A DNA stretch of 14,262 nt from Candidatus Rifleibacteriota bacterium (GCA_017526725.1 JAFXRA010000301.1:1-14262), one strand, 5' to 3'. Positions 1 to 7,254 are shown, counted from the first letter of the stretch. Program-made: numbers and translations. The notes: a model not told the origin generated them from the sequence alone.

Positions 1-108
1 ATCATCTGAATTTGTTTGGCAATAAACATGATTATTTGAAAAGAAAAAGGCTAGACTTAAAAACAAAACATATTTTGTAAAAGATTTAAAGCCGCGGTTC
101 ATTTTCAT
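1..108 (-). CDS. N-terminal fragment of an exported protein (runs off the window)
   Basis: Only the first 36 codons are inside the window. They start at ATG 108-106, with a second in-frame ATG two codons later. The peptide has a basic start (K2, R5, K8, K12), then a hydrophobic core at about residues 13-23 (YVLFLSLAFFF) and a polar stretch, which is a typical Sec signal peptide. Cleavage near residues 30-31 (VYC/Q) is plausible; the Cys lacks a good lipobox, so a lipoprotein is possible but not favoured. An AAGGAG Shine-Dalgarno lies inside the last codons of the upstream YARHG-like gene, whose TAA is only 2 bases before this ATG. The two are therefore almost certainly co-transcribed and translationally coupled. 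Function cannot be told from the fragment. Confidence 0.75.
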   Translation of the reverse strand, partial: MKMNRGFKSFTKYVLFLSLAFFFSNNHVYCQTNSDD

Positions 109-110
109 AT

Positions 111-1256
111 TTACTCCTTGTCTTTTTCTTTCTTAACAAATTCCCAATCTTTTTCTGTAAAGTCATCAGTATTAGGTTTATATTGCGGGTCAGGTATATA
201 CCACCAGAATTTTTCAAAATATTCCTTTAATTCTGGTTTTGAAAAAACATAGCCACGATGTGCATAAGGCAGATTATGGGCTACTCTTACTTTAAATTCT
301 GTATCAATTGGATGCATATAAGTAAAAGTTCTGCTTCTATCATAAGTAGAGCCTAGTTTTAAAGGTTCTTTGTCGTTATCATAATCATAATATAAGCTTT
401 CACAGGAATAAATAGCCAATTCGTCTGCTGGCTTATAATTATCTGAATGCCATGAATAAACGCCATTTCGTAAGGAAAATTCAACCCAATCTTGATCTGC
501 ATATTTGGTATCTCTACATTTTCCAACGCCTTCAATAAGTTTAAATTCACCTGTTTTAAATGCTGCTTTATTAATTCTAAAATGCTTCGCGGTATTATCG
601 GCTCGAATAACAAGAGTAAAATCGTCAATCTGTTTATTAGCCCATCTTGTTGCAGGTGTGAGCTTATAATCAATCATAAAAGCCTGGCCAACACCAAAAG
701 AAGTATCATAATTATAAGAGTGTACTACTCTGTTAATCCCAGGTTCAAAAGTAGCTTTAAAACTGTAAGCATAAGAAAATTTCTTTGTTTTATCACCATT
801 TTGAAGCACCTGGTAACCGCTGTCTTCATAAGCCTGGCCTTCTGCTTTCCAGGTATTCAAATCTAAAGGTTTAAAGCCTTCAGGAATTTCAGATTCAACT
901 ATAGCATTTGAATAAGGCAACACACTGCCATTCATATTAACAGTAAAATTATAAATGTTTGGGTGTACCCCCTTCGGATTAAAAGGCTCTTCAGCATTAT
1001 AAGGATTATCTGCTTCAAATCCCATAAGAACGGTCTTAGGTTTCTGGCTATTATTATTGAATTCATAATAAACATCAACTTTTGTAAAACCGTTATCTTG
1101 TAAAGAAATAGTCAGTATTTCTTTTTTTACTGATATATCAGATTCTTGGTCTGAGGGAACTAACTGATTTCCATTTACATAGAAAACGCAGTCATTAGCT
1201 ACTAATGACGAATTTACAAGAATCATAGCAATTAGGAAAAGAATACTTTTTCTCAT
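111..1256 (-). CDS. Secreted protein with a C-terminal YARHG-like domain
   Basis: 381 residues. Residues 1-20 form a signal peptide (basic MRK start, hydrophobic ILFLIAMIL core, likely cleavage after SLVA), so the protein is exported. The middle is rich in aromatic, beta-type sequence without transmembrane segments. The opening NGNQLVP region and the following KKEILTI stretch weakly recall the extracellular DUF4424 fold, but I would not assert it. The C-terminus (about residues 327-381) looks like the YARHG domain of secreted bacterial proteins: YAHRGYVF at 331-338, then KPELKEYFEKFWWYIPDP. The signature order is changed (AHRG instead of ARHG). The start is supported by AAGGAG about 6 bases upstream. 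It lies 33 bases after the DUF1232 gene and is coupled to the next exported protein. YARHG domains are known from cell-surface proteins, but no reaction is assigned. Confidence 0.75.
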   Translation of the reverse strand: MRKSILFLIAMILVNSSLVANDCVFYVNGNQLVPSDQESDISVKKEILTISLQDNGFTKVDVYYEFNNNSQKPKTVLMGFEADNPYNAEEPFNPKGVHPNIYNFTVNMNGSVLPYSNAIVESEIPEGFKPLDLNTWKAEGQAYEDSGYQVLQNGDKTKKFSYAYSFKATFEPGINRVVHSYNYDTSFGVGQAFMIDYKLTPATRWANKQIDDFTLVIRADNTAKHFRINKAAFKTGEFKLIEGVGKCRDTKYADQDWVEFSLRNGVYSWHSDNYKPADELAIYSCESLYYDYDNDKEPLKLGSTYDRSRTFTYMHPIDTEFKVRVAHNLPYAHRGYVFSKPELKEYFEKFWWYIPDPQYKPNTDDFTEKDWEFVKKEKDKE

Positions 1257-1289
1257 CTTAGTCTCCTTATAATAGATTTTCTGATTTAA

Positions 1290-2009
1290 TCAGTCTTTTG
1301 TGTTTTCTGTAAGACCTGTAGTAACTGGCAAATTAGAGGCAATATAGCTTAAACTCTTGCTTCGAGAAGAAAGTTTTGAAGGCTCGGCCAATTCACCAGA
1401 TGCCTTTGAAAGCTCTATTTCTGTGGTTACATGGATAAAATCAAGGGCAGTAGCATTTATTTCTTCCTGAGCTTTTTCTATATAATTTCTTAATTCCTTT
1501 TCTTCTTTATCCAATCGCTCAATCAACTGCTTTGATTTTTCAACACCTTCTTGAGCGCGGTTGCTCTTATCACTGGTATAAAGCGTATCACGTAACTTGT
1601 CTCTTAATTCGTCGAATTTTTCTATACGCTTATCTGATTCAACAGTATTTATATAAACTTTCATCAATTCATCGAAAACTTTGCCGGCTTCTTCCTTATA
1701 AAAGCTGTATTTTTCATCATTCCCTAATGATTTTAATAAAGAATCGTAGTTACTGAAAACTTCAGGGTATTCTTTTTTGAAATAAGGAATATAATTTGCA
1801 TACAATTCTGATCGTGAGGGGAAAAAGATTGATTTACCAAGAAAGAAAGCCGCGAATAAAGCAATAATATCGTCAATTCGTCCTATAGGTATGAAGTCAT
1901 AAATAAAGTCATAGGGTGAAAGAACATAAATAATACAAATAATAAACAAAAGAATTTTTATGTTTTTAACAGTCAGTAGACTTCTGTTTTCTTTTGTTTC
2001 CATAGCCAT
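1290..2009 (-). CDS. DUF1232 membrane protein with a C-terminal coiled coil
   Basis: 239 residues. Residues about 14-60 contain two hydrophobic segments joined by YVLSPYDFIYDFIPIGRIDD. This is the DUF1232 (YkvA-type) signature, in which an LSP-D-hydrophobic-PDFIP-like motif joins two short membrane helices. The remainder is soluble and charged, with a likely coiled coil at about residues 150-185 (KSKQLIERLDKEEKELRNY). DUF1232 proteins have no established biochemical role. Two ATGs are possible: 2009, and two codons later 2003. AGGTG sits only 2 bases before the first but 8 bases before the second, so translation may start at 2003. It is first in a three-gene minus-strand operon whose other members carry signal peptides, suggesting an envelope-related job (inference). 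Confidence 0.8.
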   Translation of the reverse strand: MAMETKENRSLLTVKNIKILLFIICIIYVLSPYDFIYDFIPIGRIDDIIALFAAFFLGKSIFFPSRSELYANYIPYFKKEYPEVFSNYDSLLKSLGNDEKYSFYKEEAGKVFDELMKVYINTVESDKRIEKFDELRDKLRDTLYTSDKSNRAQEGVEKSKQLIERLDKEEKELRNYIEKAQEEINATALDFIHVTTEIELSKASGELAEPSKLSSRSKSLSYIASNLPVTTGLTENTKD

Positions 2010-2028
2010 ATCACCTTTTTGAGTTTGA

Positions 2029-2062
2029 ATTATAGTTTAGTTTTTCAAACCACCTAAGTCAA
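2029..2062 (-). promoter_or_regulatory. Putative sigma70-type promoter of the DUF1232 operon
   Basis: On the minus strand TTGACT (2062-2057) is followed after 17 bases by TAAACT (2039-2034), directly abutting a perfect TATAAT (2034-2029). TTGACT matches the -35 consensus at 5 of 6 positions, but TATAAT is at 22 bases, so the exact -10 is ambiguous. It lies about 20-50 bases upstream of the start codon. Confidence 0.45.
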
Positions 2063-2193
2063 GCATTCAAATCATTAACTCTCAGCTATCTGTTATTCTA
2101 GGTTCTGTTTAAGAGAAACAACTGCTATATTCAAGTTATAAGAAATTTTATGTCTCCATCTATGGTCTTGTATCTTACATATTGTAACTTTAG

Positions 2194-2251
2194 TGTTACG
2201 CTACGCTGTGGGACACTTCGTTGTGGGACAGCAGCATAGCTGCTTGTGGGA
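2194..2251 (+). repeat. TGTGGGA-box module, copy 1
   Basis: Three TGTGGGA boxes (2207-2214, 2222-2229, 2245-2251) follow a leader, TTACGCTACGC. The last two boxes enclose a perfect hairpin, AGCAGC-ATA-GCTGCT (2230-2244). A fourth box, preceded by GCGC, is at 2310-2317 beyond the 9-bp repeats. The first 39 bases match copy 3 on the other strand (about 10862-10900) with one mismatch. Confidence 0.85.
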
Positions 2252-2255
2252 ATTG

Positions 2256-2300
2256 TTATAAGAGTTAGAAGGGTTAGAAGGATTGGAAGGGTTGGAAGGG
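2256..2300 (+). repeat. 9-bp tandem repeat, consensus TTRGAAGGG, five units
   Basis: Units at 2256, 2265, 2274, 2283 and 2292 read TTATAAGAG, TTAGAAGGG, TTAGAAGGA, TTGGAAGGG and TTGGAAGGG. The array starts four bases after the TGTGGGA box, the same place where the other two element copies carry their 9-bp repeats. Because 9 is a multiple of 3, it keeps spurious reading frames open on both strands; no gene is called here. Confidence 0.85.
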
Positions 2301-2377
2301 TCTCTGCGCTGTGGGACACTTCAAGTTATAAGAAATCTTATGTCTCCATCTATGGTCTTATATTTTACAACAACTAC

Positions 2378-2451
2378 CACGGGCAGCGATAGATGCCGTC
2401 TCACAGATTGCGGCAGCAATCGTCTCACAGAGGCTTTAGCCTCGTATCACC
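2378..2451 (+). repeat. Three hairpins separated by GTCTCACA boxes
   Basis: Hairpin one pairs ACGGGCA with TGCCGT around 2379-2399, with one bulged base. Hairpin two is GATTGC-GGCA-GCAATC (2406-2421). Hairpin three is GAGGCT-TT-AGCCTC (2430-2443). They are separated by GTCTCACA at 2398-2405 and 2422-2429 and closed by GTATCACC (2444-2451). GTCTCACA is nearly the reverse complement of the TGTGGGAC box, so this half faces the left half of the element. Confidence 0.8.
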
Positions 2452-2452
2452 T

Positions 2453-2507
2453 TCTTACATCTTATATCTCAAGTTTAGGTCTTATATCTTATATCTTTTA
2501 TCTATTT
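2453..2507 (+). repeat. 7-bp tandem array, consensus TCTTATA
   Basis: Eight units in succession (TCTTACA, TCTTATA, TCTCAAG, a 6-base TTTAGG, TCTTATA twice, TCTTTTA, TCTATTT). The array ends 12 bases before the putative -10 of ord and overlaps its -35. An equivalent but longer 7-bp array precedes the gene at 8214. Confidence 0.75.
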
Positions 2508-2525
2508 CACGGTTTGTGATATACT
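2498..2525 (+). promoter_or_regulatory. Putative extended -10 promoter of ord-ortA-ortB
   Basis: TATACT (2520-2525) is preceded by TG plus one base (2517-2518), an extended -10 motif. A weak -35-like TTATCT (2498-2503) lies 16 bases upstream inside the 7-bp array. Transcription would start near 2532, giving a leader of about 34 bases that contains AAGGA (2551-2555) ten bases before the ATG. Confidence 0.5.
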
Positions 2526-2565
2526 ACTTGAAGAGAAATATTTTAATCAAAAGGAATGATTAACT

Positions 2566-3606
2566 ATGAATAAAATTCGTGTTGCTATGTGGGGTTTTGG
2601 TGCTATGGGAAGCGGCATGGTCCGCTTGATGCTTCAGAAGTCTGGTCTTGAAGTTGTCGGTGTTATCGACCAGCGCAAAGAAGTTGTCGGTAAAGACATC
2701 GGAGATGTTCTTGAACTAGGCAAAAAGACAGGCATTATTGTTACCGATAAGCCCGAAGAAGTTTTAAAGAAAGACAAAGTTGATGTTTGTCTTCAGGCAA
2801 TACACTCATTTACCAAAAAGATTTTCCCAAGTCTTAAGACTATCATTGAAAGCGGCATTAACGCTATTTCTATTGCAGAAGAAATGTCCTGCCCAGCTGC
2901 TCAGGAACCAGAACTTGCTAAGCAAATTGATGAATTGGCAAGAAAGCATAATGTAACAGTTCTTGGAACCGGCATTAACCCTGGTTTTGTATTGGACCAG
3001 ATGGTTATCAATCTCACTGGTGCCTGCTTAAACGTTAAGCACATCGAAGCAAGCAGAATCAACGACCTCTCTCCATTCGGCAAAACAGTTATGGAAACTC
3101 AGGGCGTAGGCACTACTCCAGAAGCTTTCTATGCTGGCCTCAAAGACGGCTCAATAGTCGGTCACATTGGTTTCCCAGAATCTATCACAATGATTTCTGA
3201 CGCTCTCGGTCTTGGCGTTGATAAAATAGAACAGACCAGAGAACCAATCATAAGCAATACTCATCGTGAAACTCCAGTTGTAAAAGTTGAACCAGGCATG
3301 GTTGCAGGCTGCCGCCACATCGCTGTCGGCTACAGCAAAGGCGTTGAAGTAATTAAGCTTATTCACCCACAGCAGATTCACCCCGAAGTTGAAAAAGTTG
3401 ATACTGGCGATTACATCAAGATTACAGGCGACCCCAATATCAGCCTTTCTATTAAACCAGAAATTCCAGGTGGTAAGGGAACAATGGCAGCTGCAGTTAA
3501 CATGATTCCGTTAGTTTTCAGAGCCAATCCTGGTTTGAAACGTATGTCAGACATGCCAATTCCAGCTTGTCTAATGGGCGAAACAGCTTACAATAGAGGT
3601 TTTTAA
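2566..3606 (+). CDS. ord: 2,4-diaminopentanoate dehydrogenase
   Basis: 346 residues, usual length for the family. The enzyme oxidatively deaminates 2,4-diaminopentanoate to 2-amino-4-oxopentanoate with NAD(P)+ and release of ammonia, a cytosolic step of anaerobic ornithine oxidation. The N-terminus is a Rossmann nucleotide-binding motif, WGFGAMGSG (residues 9-17, GxGxxG), followed by a beta strand ending at VIDQR. The central part contains NPGFVLDQM and a GTTPEAF stretch typical of the dihydrodipicolinate-reductase-like fold of this family. The strongest support is context: ortA starts 1 base after the stop codon and ortB overlaps ortA, the gene order known from ornithine-fermenting Clostridia. 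Start chosen at the ATG preceded by AAGGA and giving an N-terminus directly ahead of the Rossmann strand. Confidence 0.92.
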   Translation: MNKIRVAMWGFGAMGSGMVRLMLQKSGLEVVGVIDQRKEVVGKDIGDVLELGKKTGIIVTDKPEEVLKKDKVDVCLQAIHSFTKKIFPSLKTIIESGINAISIAEEMSCPAAQEPELAKQIDELARKHNVTVLGTGINPGFVLDQMVINLTGACLNVKHIEASRINDLSPFGKTVMETQGVGTTPEAFYAGLKDGSIVGHIGFPESITMISDALGLGVDKIEQTREPIISNTHRETPVVKVEPGMVAGCRHIAVGYSKGVEVIKLIHPQQIHPEVEKVDTGDYIKITGDPNISLSIKPEIPGGKGTMAAAVNMIPLVFRANPGLKRMSDMPIPACLMGETAYNRGF

Positions 3607-3607
3607 T

Positions 3608-3886
3608 ATGGTTAAAGCAGGAACATGGGTTGAAATTGAAAAAGTATTATTAACTCCAGAACAGCGTGCACCGCAGGTTCCAGAAGACACCAAGAAAGTG
3701 CCTTATGTAATGAGAGTTTCAGGCTTCTTGCAGAAAGATGCTGAATTGAATACTGAAGTTACCGTTAAAACTCTTAGCGGTAGAATCGTTGACGGAACCT
3801 TGGTTTTAGTTAGACCTCACTACGAACACTCTTTCGGAGACACCGTTGAAGAACTTCTAACAATCGGTCTAGGAGGTGAAATATGA
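3608..3886 (+). CDS. ortA: 2-amino-4-ketopentanoate thiolase, alpha (small) subunit
   Basis: 92 residues, the size of OrtA. With OrtB it cleaves 2-amino-4-oxopentanoate with CoA to acetyl-CoA and alanine. Family hallmarks seen: an N-terminal AGTWVEIEKVLL strand, ERAPQVPEDTKKVP-type segment (here EQRAPQVPEDTKKVPY, about residues 18-33), a GFLQKDAEL turn, and a C-terminal RPHYEHSFGDTVEELL. It starts one base after ord, and its TGA lies inside ATGA with the ortB start, so the subunits are probably made in step by translational coupling. Confidence 0.92.
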   Translation: MVKAGTWVEIEKVLLTPEQRAPQVPEDTKKVPYVMRVSGFLQKDAELNTEVTVKTLSGRIVDGTLVLVRPHYEHSFGDTVEELLTIGLGGEI

Positions 3887-5292
3887 GCAGAGATACTTCC
3901 TATCAGGCAGTGATGGCCCGCAAAAACGAAATCATGAAAATGTCTATGGGTCTTGATTACGATGTTTACAAAACTGGCGAACTGGCCTTCGACTACGAAA
4001 AAATGATGGATGACTGCGGTTTCACTCTTGACGATGTTGTTAGAATTCAAGCCGAAACCAAAGTTGGTAATACTCCACTTTATGAATTGAAAAACCTTAC
4101 CAATGCAGTTCGCAAAACCTGCAAACCAGGCAAAGGTGCTAGAATTTTCGTTAAAGACGAAGCTGCAAATGCTTCTGGAAGCTTCAAAGCAAGACGTGCC
4201 TCCATTTCTGCTTATGTTGCACAGCAAAAAGGCTATAAAGGCATGGTTGCAGCAAGTTCTGGTAACTATGGTGCTGCTGTTGCTTCACAAGCAGCTCAGC
4301 GTGGTTTGAAATGTATCGTAGTTCAAGAAATATACGATTCCAACAAAATTGGTCAGCCTGAAATAGTTGAAAAAGCAAGAAAATGCGAAGCTTTCGGCGC
4401 AGAAGTCATAAGACTTACTGTTGGCCCTGAACTCTTCTACTATAACCTTATGGTTCTTGAAGAAACCGGTTATTTCAACGCTTCTCTCTATACTCCATTC
4501 GGAATCAAAGGCGTAGAAAGCCTTGGTTATGAACTAGTTCATCAGGTTAGAGAAAAGACTGGCAAAGACCCAGATGCAGTTTTGATTACTCAAGCTGGCG
4601 GCGGTAACTTAACAGGAACAGCTAGAGGTATGCTTGCTGCTGGTTGTAATGCTAGAGTTGTGGCTTGCTCCGTAGATTTATCAGGTTTACATATGGCTTC
4701 AGACCACGATTTCAATAGAAAATCATTTACAACTGGTCACACCGGTTTTGGTGTTCCCTTTGCAGTATGGCCTGATAGAGCAGATGTTCCAAGAAATGCA
4801 GCTAGAAGTTTGCGCTATATGGATGACTACATACTGGTTAGACAGGGCGAAGTTTTCTATGTAACCGAATTACTTTCCAAGTTAGAAGGTATGGAAAGAG
4901 GCCCCGCTGGCAATACAAGCCTGACTGGCGCAGTTACACTTGCTCGTGAAATGGATGAAGACCAGATTATTGTTGTTCAGGAAACTGAATATACCGGAGC
5001 TGGTAAACACCACAATTCTCAGCTTTCCTTTGCCAGACAGATGGGTATAGAAGTTCGCCGAGGCGACCCAACCGAAGGTGTAAACGGTAAGAGCATTGTT
5101 ATTCCTGAACACCTCATTCAGGTAACTGGTCACAAGCAGGATATGCAGAAGCTTAGAATGTCTTATTTGAAGAATGCCTGCAAGCATGTAGACCCATCAA
5201 AATGGACAGATGTGGACAAAGCATTTGTAGCCGCTGATTGTAAGCGCGACCTGCCCTGGTTAGAAGAAGCACTTAAAGAAGTTAAATTATAA
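3883..5292 (+). CDS. ortB: 2-amino-4-ketopentanoate thiolase, beta (PLP) subunit
   Basis: 469 residues. This is the pyridoxal-phosphate-dependent catalytic subunit, of the fold-type II (threonine synthase/cysteine synthase) family. The predicted Schiff-base lysine is K102 in ASGSFKARRA; the substrate-site loop is SSGNYGAA (125-132) and the phosphate-binding loop is AGGGN (238-242). GGDT-like C-terminal signatures are replaced by NTSLTGAVTLAREM, consistent with OrtB rather than threonine synthase. GAGGTG (3875-3880) lies just ahead of the ATG, which overlaps the ortA stop by 4 bases. In Clostridia oraS and oraE (D-ornithine 4,5-aminomutase) commonly follow; here a hairpin and unrelated membrane proteins follow instead. 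Confidence 0.93.
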   Translation: MSRDTSYQAVMARKNEIMKMSMGLDYDVYKTGELAFDYEKMMDDCGFTLDDVVRIQAETKVGNTPLYELKNLTNAVRKTCKPGKGARIFVKDEAANASGSFKARRASISAYVAQQKGYKGMVAASSGNYGAAVASQAAQRGLKCIVVQEIYDSNKIGQPEIVEKARKCEAFGAEVIRLTVGPELFYYNLMVLEETGYFNASLYTPFGIKGVESLGYELVHQVREKTGKDPDAVLITQAGGGNLTGTARGMLAAGCNARVVACSVDLSGLHMASDHDFNRKSFTTGHTGFGVPFAVWPDRADVPRNAARSLRYMDDYILVRQGEVFYVTELLSKLEGMERGPAGNTSLTGAVTLAREMDEDQIIVVQETEYTGAGKHHNSQLSFARQMGIEVRRGDPTEGVNGKSIVIPEHLIQVTGHKQDMQKLRMSYLKNACKHVDPSKWTDVDKAFVAADCKRDLPWLEEALKEVKL

Positions 5293-5303
5293 AAAAAAGA
5301 CTG

Positions 5304-5330
5304 CCCCAGAAATGCTAACGCATTCTGGGG
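5304..5330 (+). terminator. Hairpin after ortB, probable terminator
   Basis: CCCCAGAAATGC (5304-5315) pairs with GCATTCTGGGG (5320-5330) around a TAAC loop, with one bulged A. It begins 12 bases after the ortB stop. There is no clear T-run on the plus strand, although a run of eight A precedes the stem (5292-5299). It may be a weak terminator or an mRNA 3'-end stabiliser. Confidence 0.6.
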
Positions 5331-5367
5331 TGCAATCTAGTCTAAATTATTAAATTAGGACTATAAT

Positions 5368-6072
5368 ATGTTTTCGTATTTTTCTATGTTTTCCTTTGTA
5401 ATGCATTTTATAGTTGCTTTTTTATCTTTTATGCCTAATACAGGCACAAAAAATAGAACTAGTTATCAAATAGCTCAAGATAGAAAATACGCAGAACTAT
5501 TTTATAGAAACTTTCCTTTCTTATCTACTTATTCTTTTGTCTTCCTTTTCGGTCCTGCTTTCTACTTTATGCTCTATTTTTGGTTAAGTCGTATTGACTT
5601 TGTTGATCAGCCATTAGGAACAAAGCCTATAATTAATATCATAGTTTGTTCTTTAGCATTTATGTTTGTATTAACATTAAAAGTAGGCAAAGAATATCAA
5701 GAAAGAGATTGGGCAATAAAACAAAAGAGTCCATTTATAATTATAAGTTTTTTAATTTTTATATATTCAGTATCTGCCGTTTGTGGAACCACTCTTGTTC
5801 ATTTCGGTAACTACACATTGGATTTTTTTTCAAGTGGCGAAGAACATATTGTTACTATTACTAAATCTGAACATTACACTACTACTAGTAATAAGGGCAA
5901 AACGACTCATCATTATAAAATTCATTTTAGTCCATCAGTTGGTGGTCATTACTATTTAGAAGTGCCAAGTAGCCTACAGGAAAGAGCAAAAGAAAAAGAC
6001 AAACTAAAACTTTATGTAAAAAATGGATTTTTTGGTATACCTTATATAAGTAATAAAAAAATATTAAATTAG
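5368..6072 (+). CDS. Four-helix membrane protein, paralogue A
   Basis: 234 residues; family not recognised. Probable membrane segments lie at about residues 5-22, 48-70, 84-103 and 119-141. A soluble C-terminal domain of about 90 residues follows, with a beta-rich pattern: GEEHIVTITKSEHYTT, then HHYKIHF, GGHYYLEVPSSLQERAKE and KLKLYVKNGFFGIPYI. Paralogue B lies 37 bases downstream. Start: AGGA (5357-5360) is 7 bases ahead of the ATG; internal Met codons at 5386 and 5401 are alternatives but lack such spacing. The C-terminal domain faintly resembles small membrane proteins with a DUF3592-like soluble module, but I see no motif that would prove it. No function is proposed. Confidence 0.75.
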   Translation: MFSYFSMFSFVMHFIVAFLSFMPNTGTKNRTSYQIAQDRKYAELFYRNFPFLSTYSFVFLFGPAFYFMLYFWLSRIDFVDQPLGTKPIINIIVCSLAFMFVLTLKVGKEYQERDWAIKQKSPFIIISFLIFIYSVSAVCGTTLVHFGNYTLDFFSSGEEHIVTITKSEHYTTTSNKGKTTHHYKIHFSPSVGGHYYLEVPSSLQERAKEKDKLKLYVKNGFFGIPYISNKKILN

Positions 6073-6109
6073 AAAATTTCATTATTCAATTGATGACAGG
6101 AAAAATTTT

Positions 6110-6814
6110 ATGGGAATATGTTATTTTATAGTAGGTATACTCGTTATAATTTCTTTATTATCTTTTTCGTCATTTTCTCCAAACACTAGTACGAAAAATA
6201 AATCAGATTATCAGATAGCTCAAGATCAGAAATACTATAAACTATTTAGAAAAAACTTCCCTTTTTTATCAAGATATTCTGGATTGTTTTTTTTCGTGCC
6301 CTTTTTCTATTATATATTATATTTTTGGTTAAGTCGTATAGATATTGTTGATGAACCTCTTAAAACAGCTCCTTTCATAACAATCATAATGTTTTCAATA
6401 TCTATTATGACTTTGCTATTATTTAAAATAAGTGATGAATACCATTCTAGAGATTTTGAAATAAAAAACAAACATCCATTTATAGGTTTAGGTATTTATA
6501 TATATATTTTTTCTGTTTCAATTTTATGTGGTTTTACAATAACTCATTTTGGAAATTATGCTTTAGATTTTTCAACAGGGGAAGAACATATTGTAACTAT
6601 TACGAAATCTGTTCATTATACTACTCGTGGCCCAAAACGCGGTGTAAATCATCATTATGAAATACATTTTATGCCACAAGTCGGAGGGCACGAATATTTA
6701 GAAGTTCCAAGCAGTTTGCAACAAAGAGCAAAAGAAAATGACCAGCTTAAACTTTATGTAAAAAATGGATTTTTTGGTATACCTTATATAAGCAGTAGAA
6801 AAATACTAAATTAA
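6110..6814 (+). CDS. Four-helix membrane protein, paralogue B
   Basis: 234 residues, the same length and layout as paralogue A. The last 78 residues are about three-quarters identical by eye, the membrane part less so. Shared landmarks are PNTxTKN near residue 25, YQIAQDxKY, the FWLSRIDxVD loop after the second membrane segment, HFGNYxLDF before the soluble domain, and LEVPSSLQxRAKExDxLKLYVKNG. AGGA (6098-6101) is 8 bases ahead of the ATG. The gap to paralogue A has no terminator, so both are likely on one transcript. It ends 34 bases before the convergent YjbQ-family gene. Base composition is visibly lower in GC than the ort genes. Confidence 0.75.
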   Translation: MGICYFIVGILVIISLLSFSSFSPNTSTKNKSDYQIAQDQKYYKLFRKNFPFLSRYSGLFFFVPFFYYILYFWLSRIDIVDEPLKTAPFITIIMFSISIMTLLLFKISDEYHSRDFEIKNKHPFIGLGIYIYIFSVSILCGFTITHFGNYALDFSTGEEHIVTITKSVHYTTRGPKRGVNHHYEIHFMPQVGGHEYLEVPSSLQQRAKENDQLKLYVKNGFFGIPYISSRKILN

Positions 6815-6848
6815 ACAAACATTCAAATAATACTATAAGCACTTTTAA

Positions 6849-7253
6849 TTATCTATCTTCGTAGACGCCAATAATCAGTTTTCTAATTCTAGGTCCATCA
6901 AATTCACAGAAGAAAATACCTTGCCAAGTGCCTAATACAAGACGAGAATCCTCAACCATTAAAGTCAGGCTGGTTCCCATAAAACTTGATTTACAATGCG
7001 CAGCACTATTGCCTTCGGCGTGCCCATCCATAGGGTCACTAACTGGAAAAACCTTTTCCAATCTTCTTAGAATATCGCGACCCACATTAGGGTCAGTATT
7101 TTCATTAATGGTTATACCAGCCGTTGTATGAGGTACAGAGAGAATAACAAAACCATCTCTTATTCCAGAATCTTCTACTGCTTTTTGAACATATTCTGTA
7201 ACATTAAGCATTTGTTGAGAAGCGGTAGTCTTTATACTTTCCTGATAAATCAT
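6849..7253 (-). CDS. yjbQ: YjbQ/UPF0047 family protein (secondary thiamine-phosphate synthase-type)
   Basis: 134 residues, normal for the family. Conserved features are all present: SVPHTTAGITINEN (residues 39-52), the ligand His in DGHAEGNSAAH (76-86), the LGTWQGIFFCEFDGPR block (107-122) and a C-terminal RKLIIGVY. Members are small trimeric beta proteins; E. coli YjbQ shows weak thiamine-phosphate synthase activity, but the physiological role is unsettled. AGGAG lies 6 bases ahead of the ATG, overlapping the end of the upstream NFACT-R gene, whose stop codon is 1 base away, so translation is coupled. Confidence 0.92.
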   Translation of the reverse strand: MIYQESIKTTASQQMLNVTEYVQKAVEDSGIRDGFVILSVPHTTAGITINENTDPNVGRDILRRLEKVFPVSDPMDGHAEGNSAAHCKSSFMGTSLTLMVEDSRLVLGTWQGIFFCEFDGPRIRKLIIGVYEDR

Positions 7254-7254
7254 A

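Larger units (their letters stand above)
2130..2368. repeat. 49-bp direct repeat (two copies 190 bp apart)
   Basis: Bases 2130-2178 and 2320-2368 match at 46 of 49 positions (differences at 2147/2337, 2170/2360 and 2174/2364). Each begins TCAAGTTATAAGAAAT and ends in heptamer-like units (TCTTGTA TCTTACA in the first, TCTTATA TTTTACA in the second). The copies bracket the TGTGGGA-box module and the 9-bp tandem repeats, so they look like flanks or module boundaries of the composite element in this gap. Confidence 0.85.

Noticed and set aside
2398..2451. CRISPR-like array (regular GTCTCACA repeats with spacers)
   Set aside because: Repeats are only 8 bases, intervals are perfect palindromes rather than unique spacers, and no cas genes are nearby.
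2131..2519. Open frames on both strands in the gap upstream of ord
   Set aside because: They are kept open by 9-bp and hairpin repeats, have low-complexity products (runs of Leu/Thr/Pro) and no ribosome binding sites.
2556..2573. Five-codon open frame (ATG 2556) overlapping the ord start
   Set aside because: It could be a leader peptide but the ATG overlaps the Shine-Dalgarno region and nothing supports regulation by it.
3820..4378. Minus-strand open frames across ortA/ortB
   Set aside because: Antisense shadows of well-supported plus-strand genes.
5362..5367. Perfect TATAAT immediately before the paralogue A start codon
   Set aside because: A start point 7 bases downstream would fall inside the gene; no -35 at correct distance. 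More likely chance in an AT-rich ribosome-site spacer.
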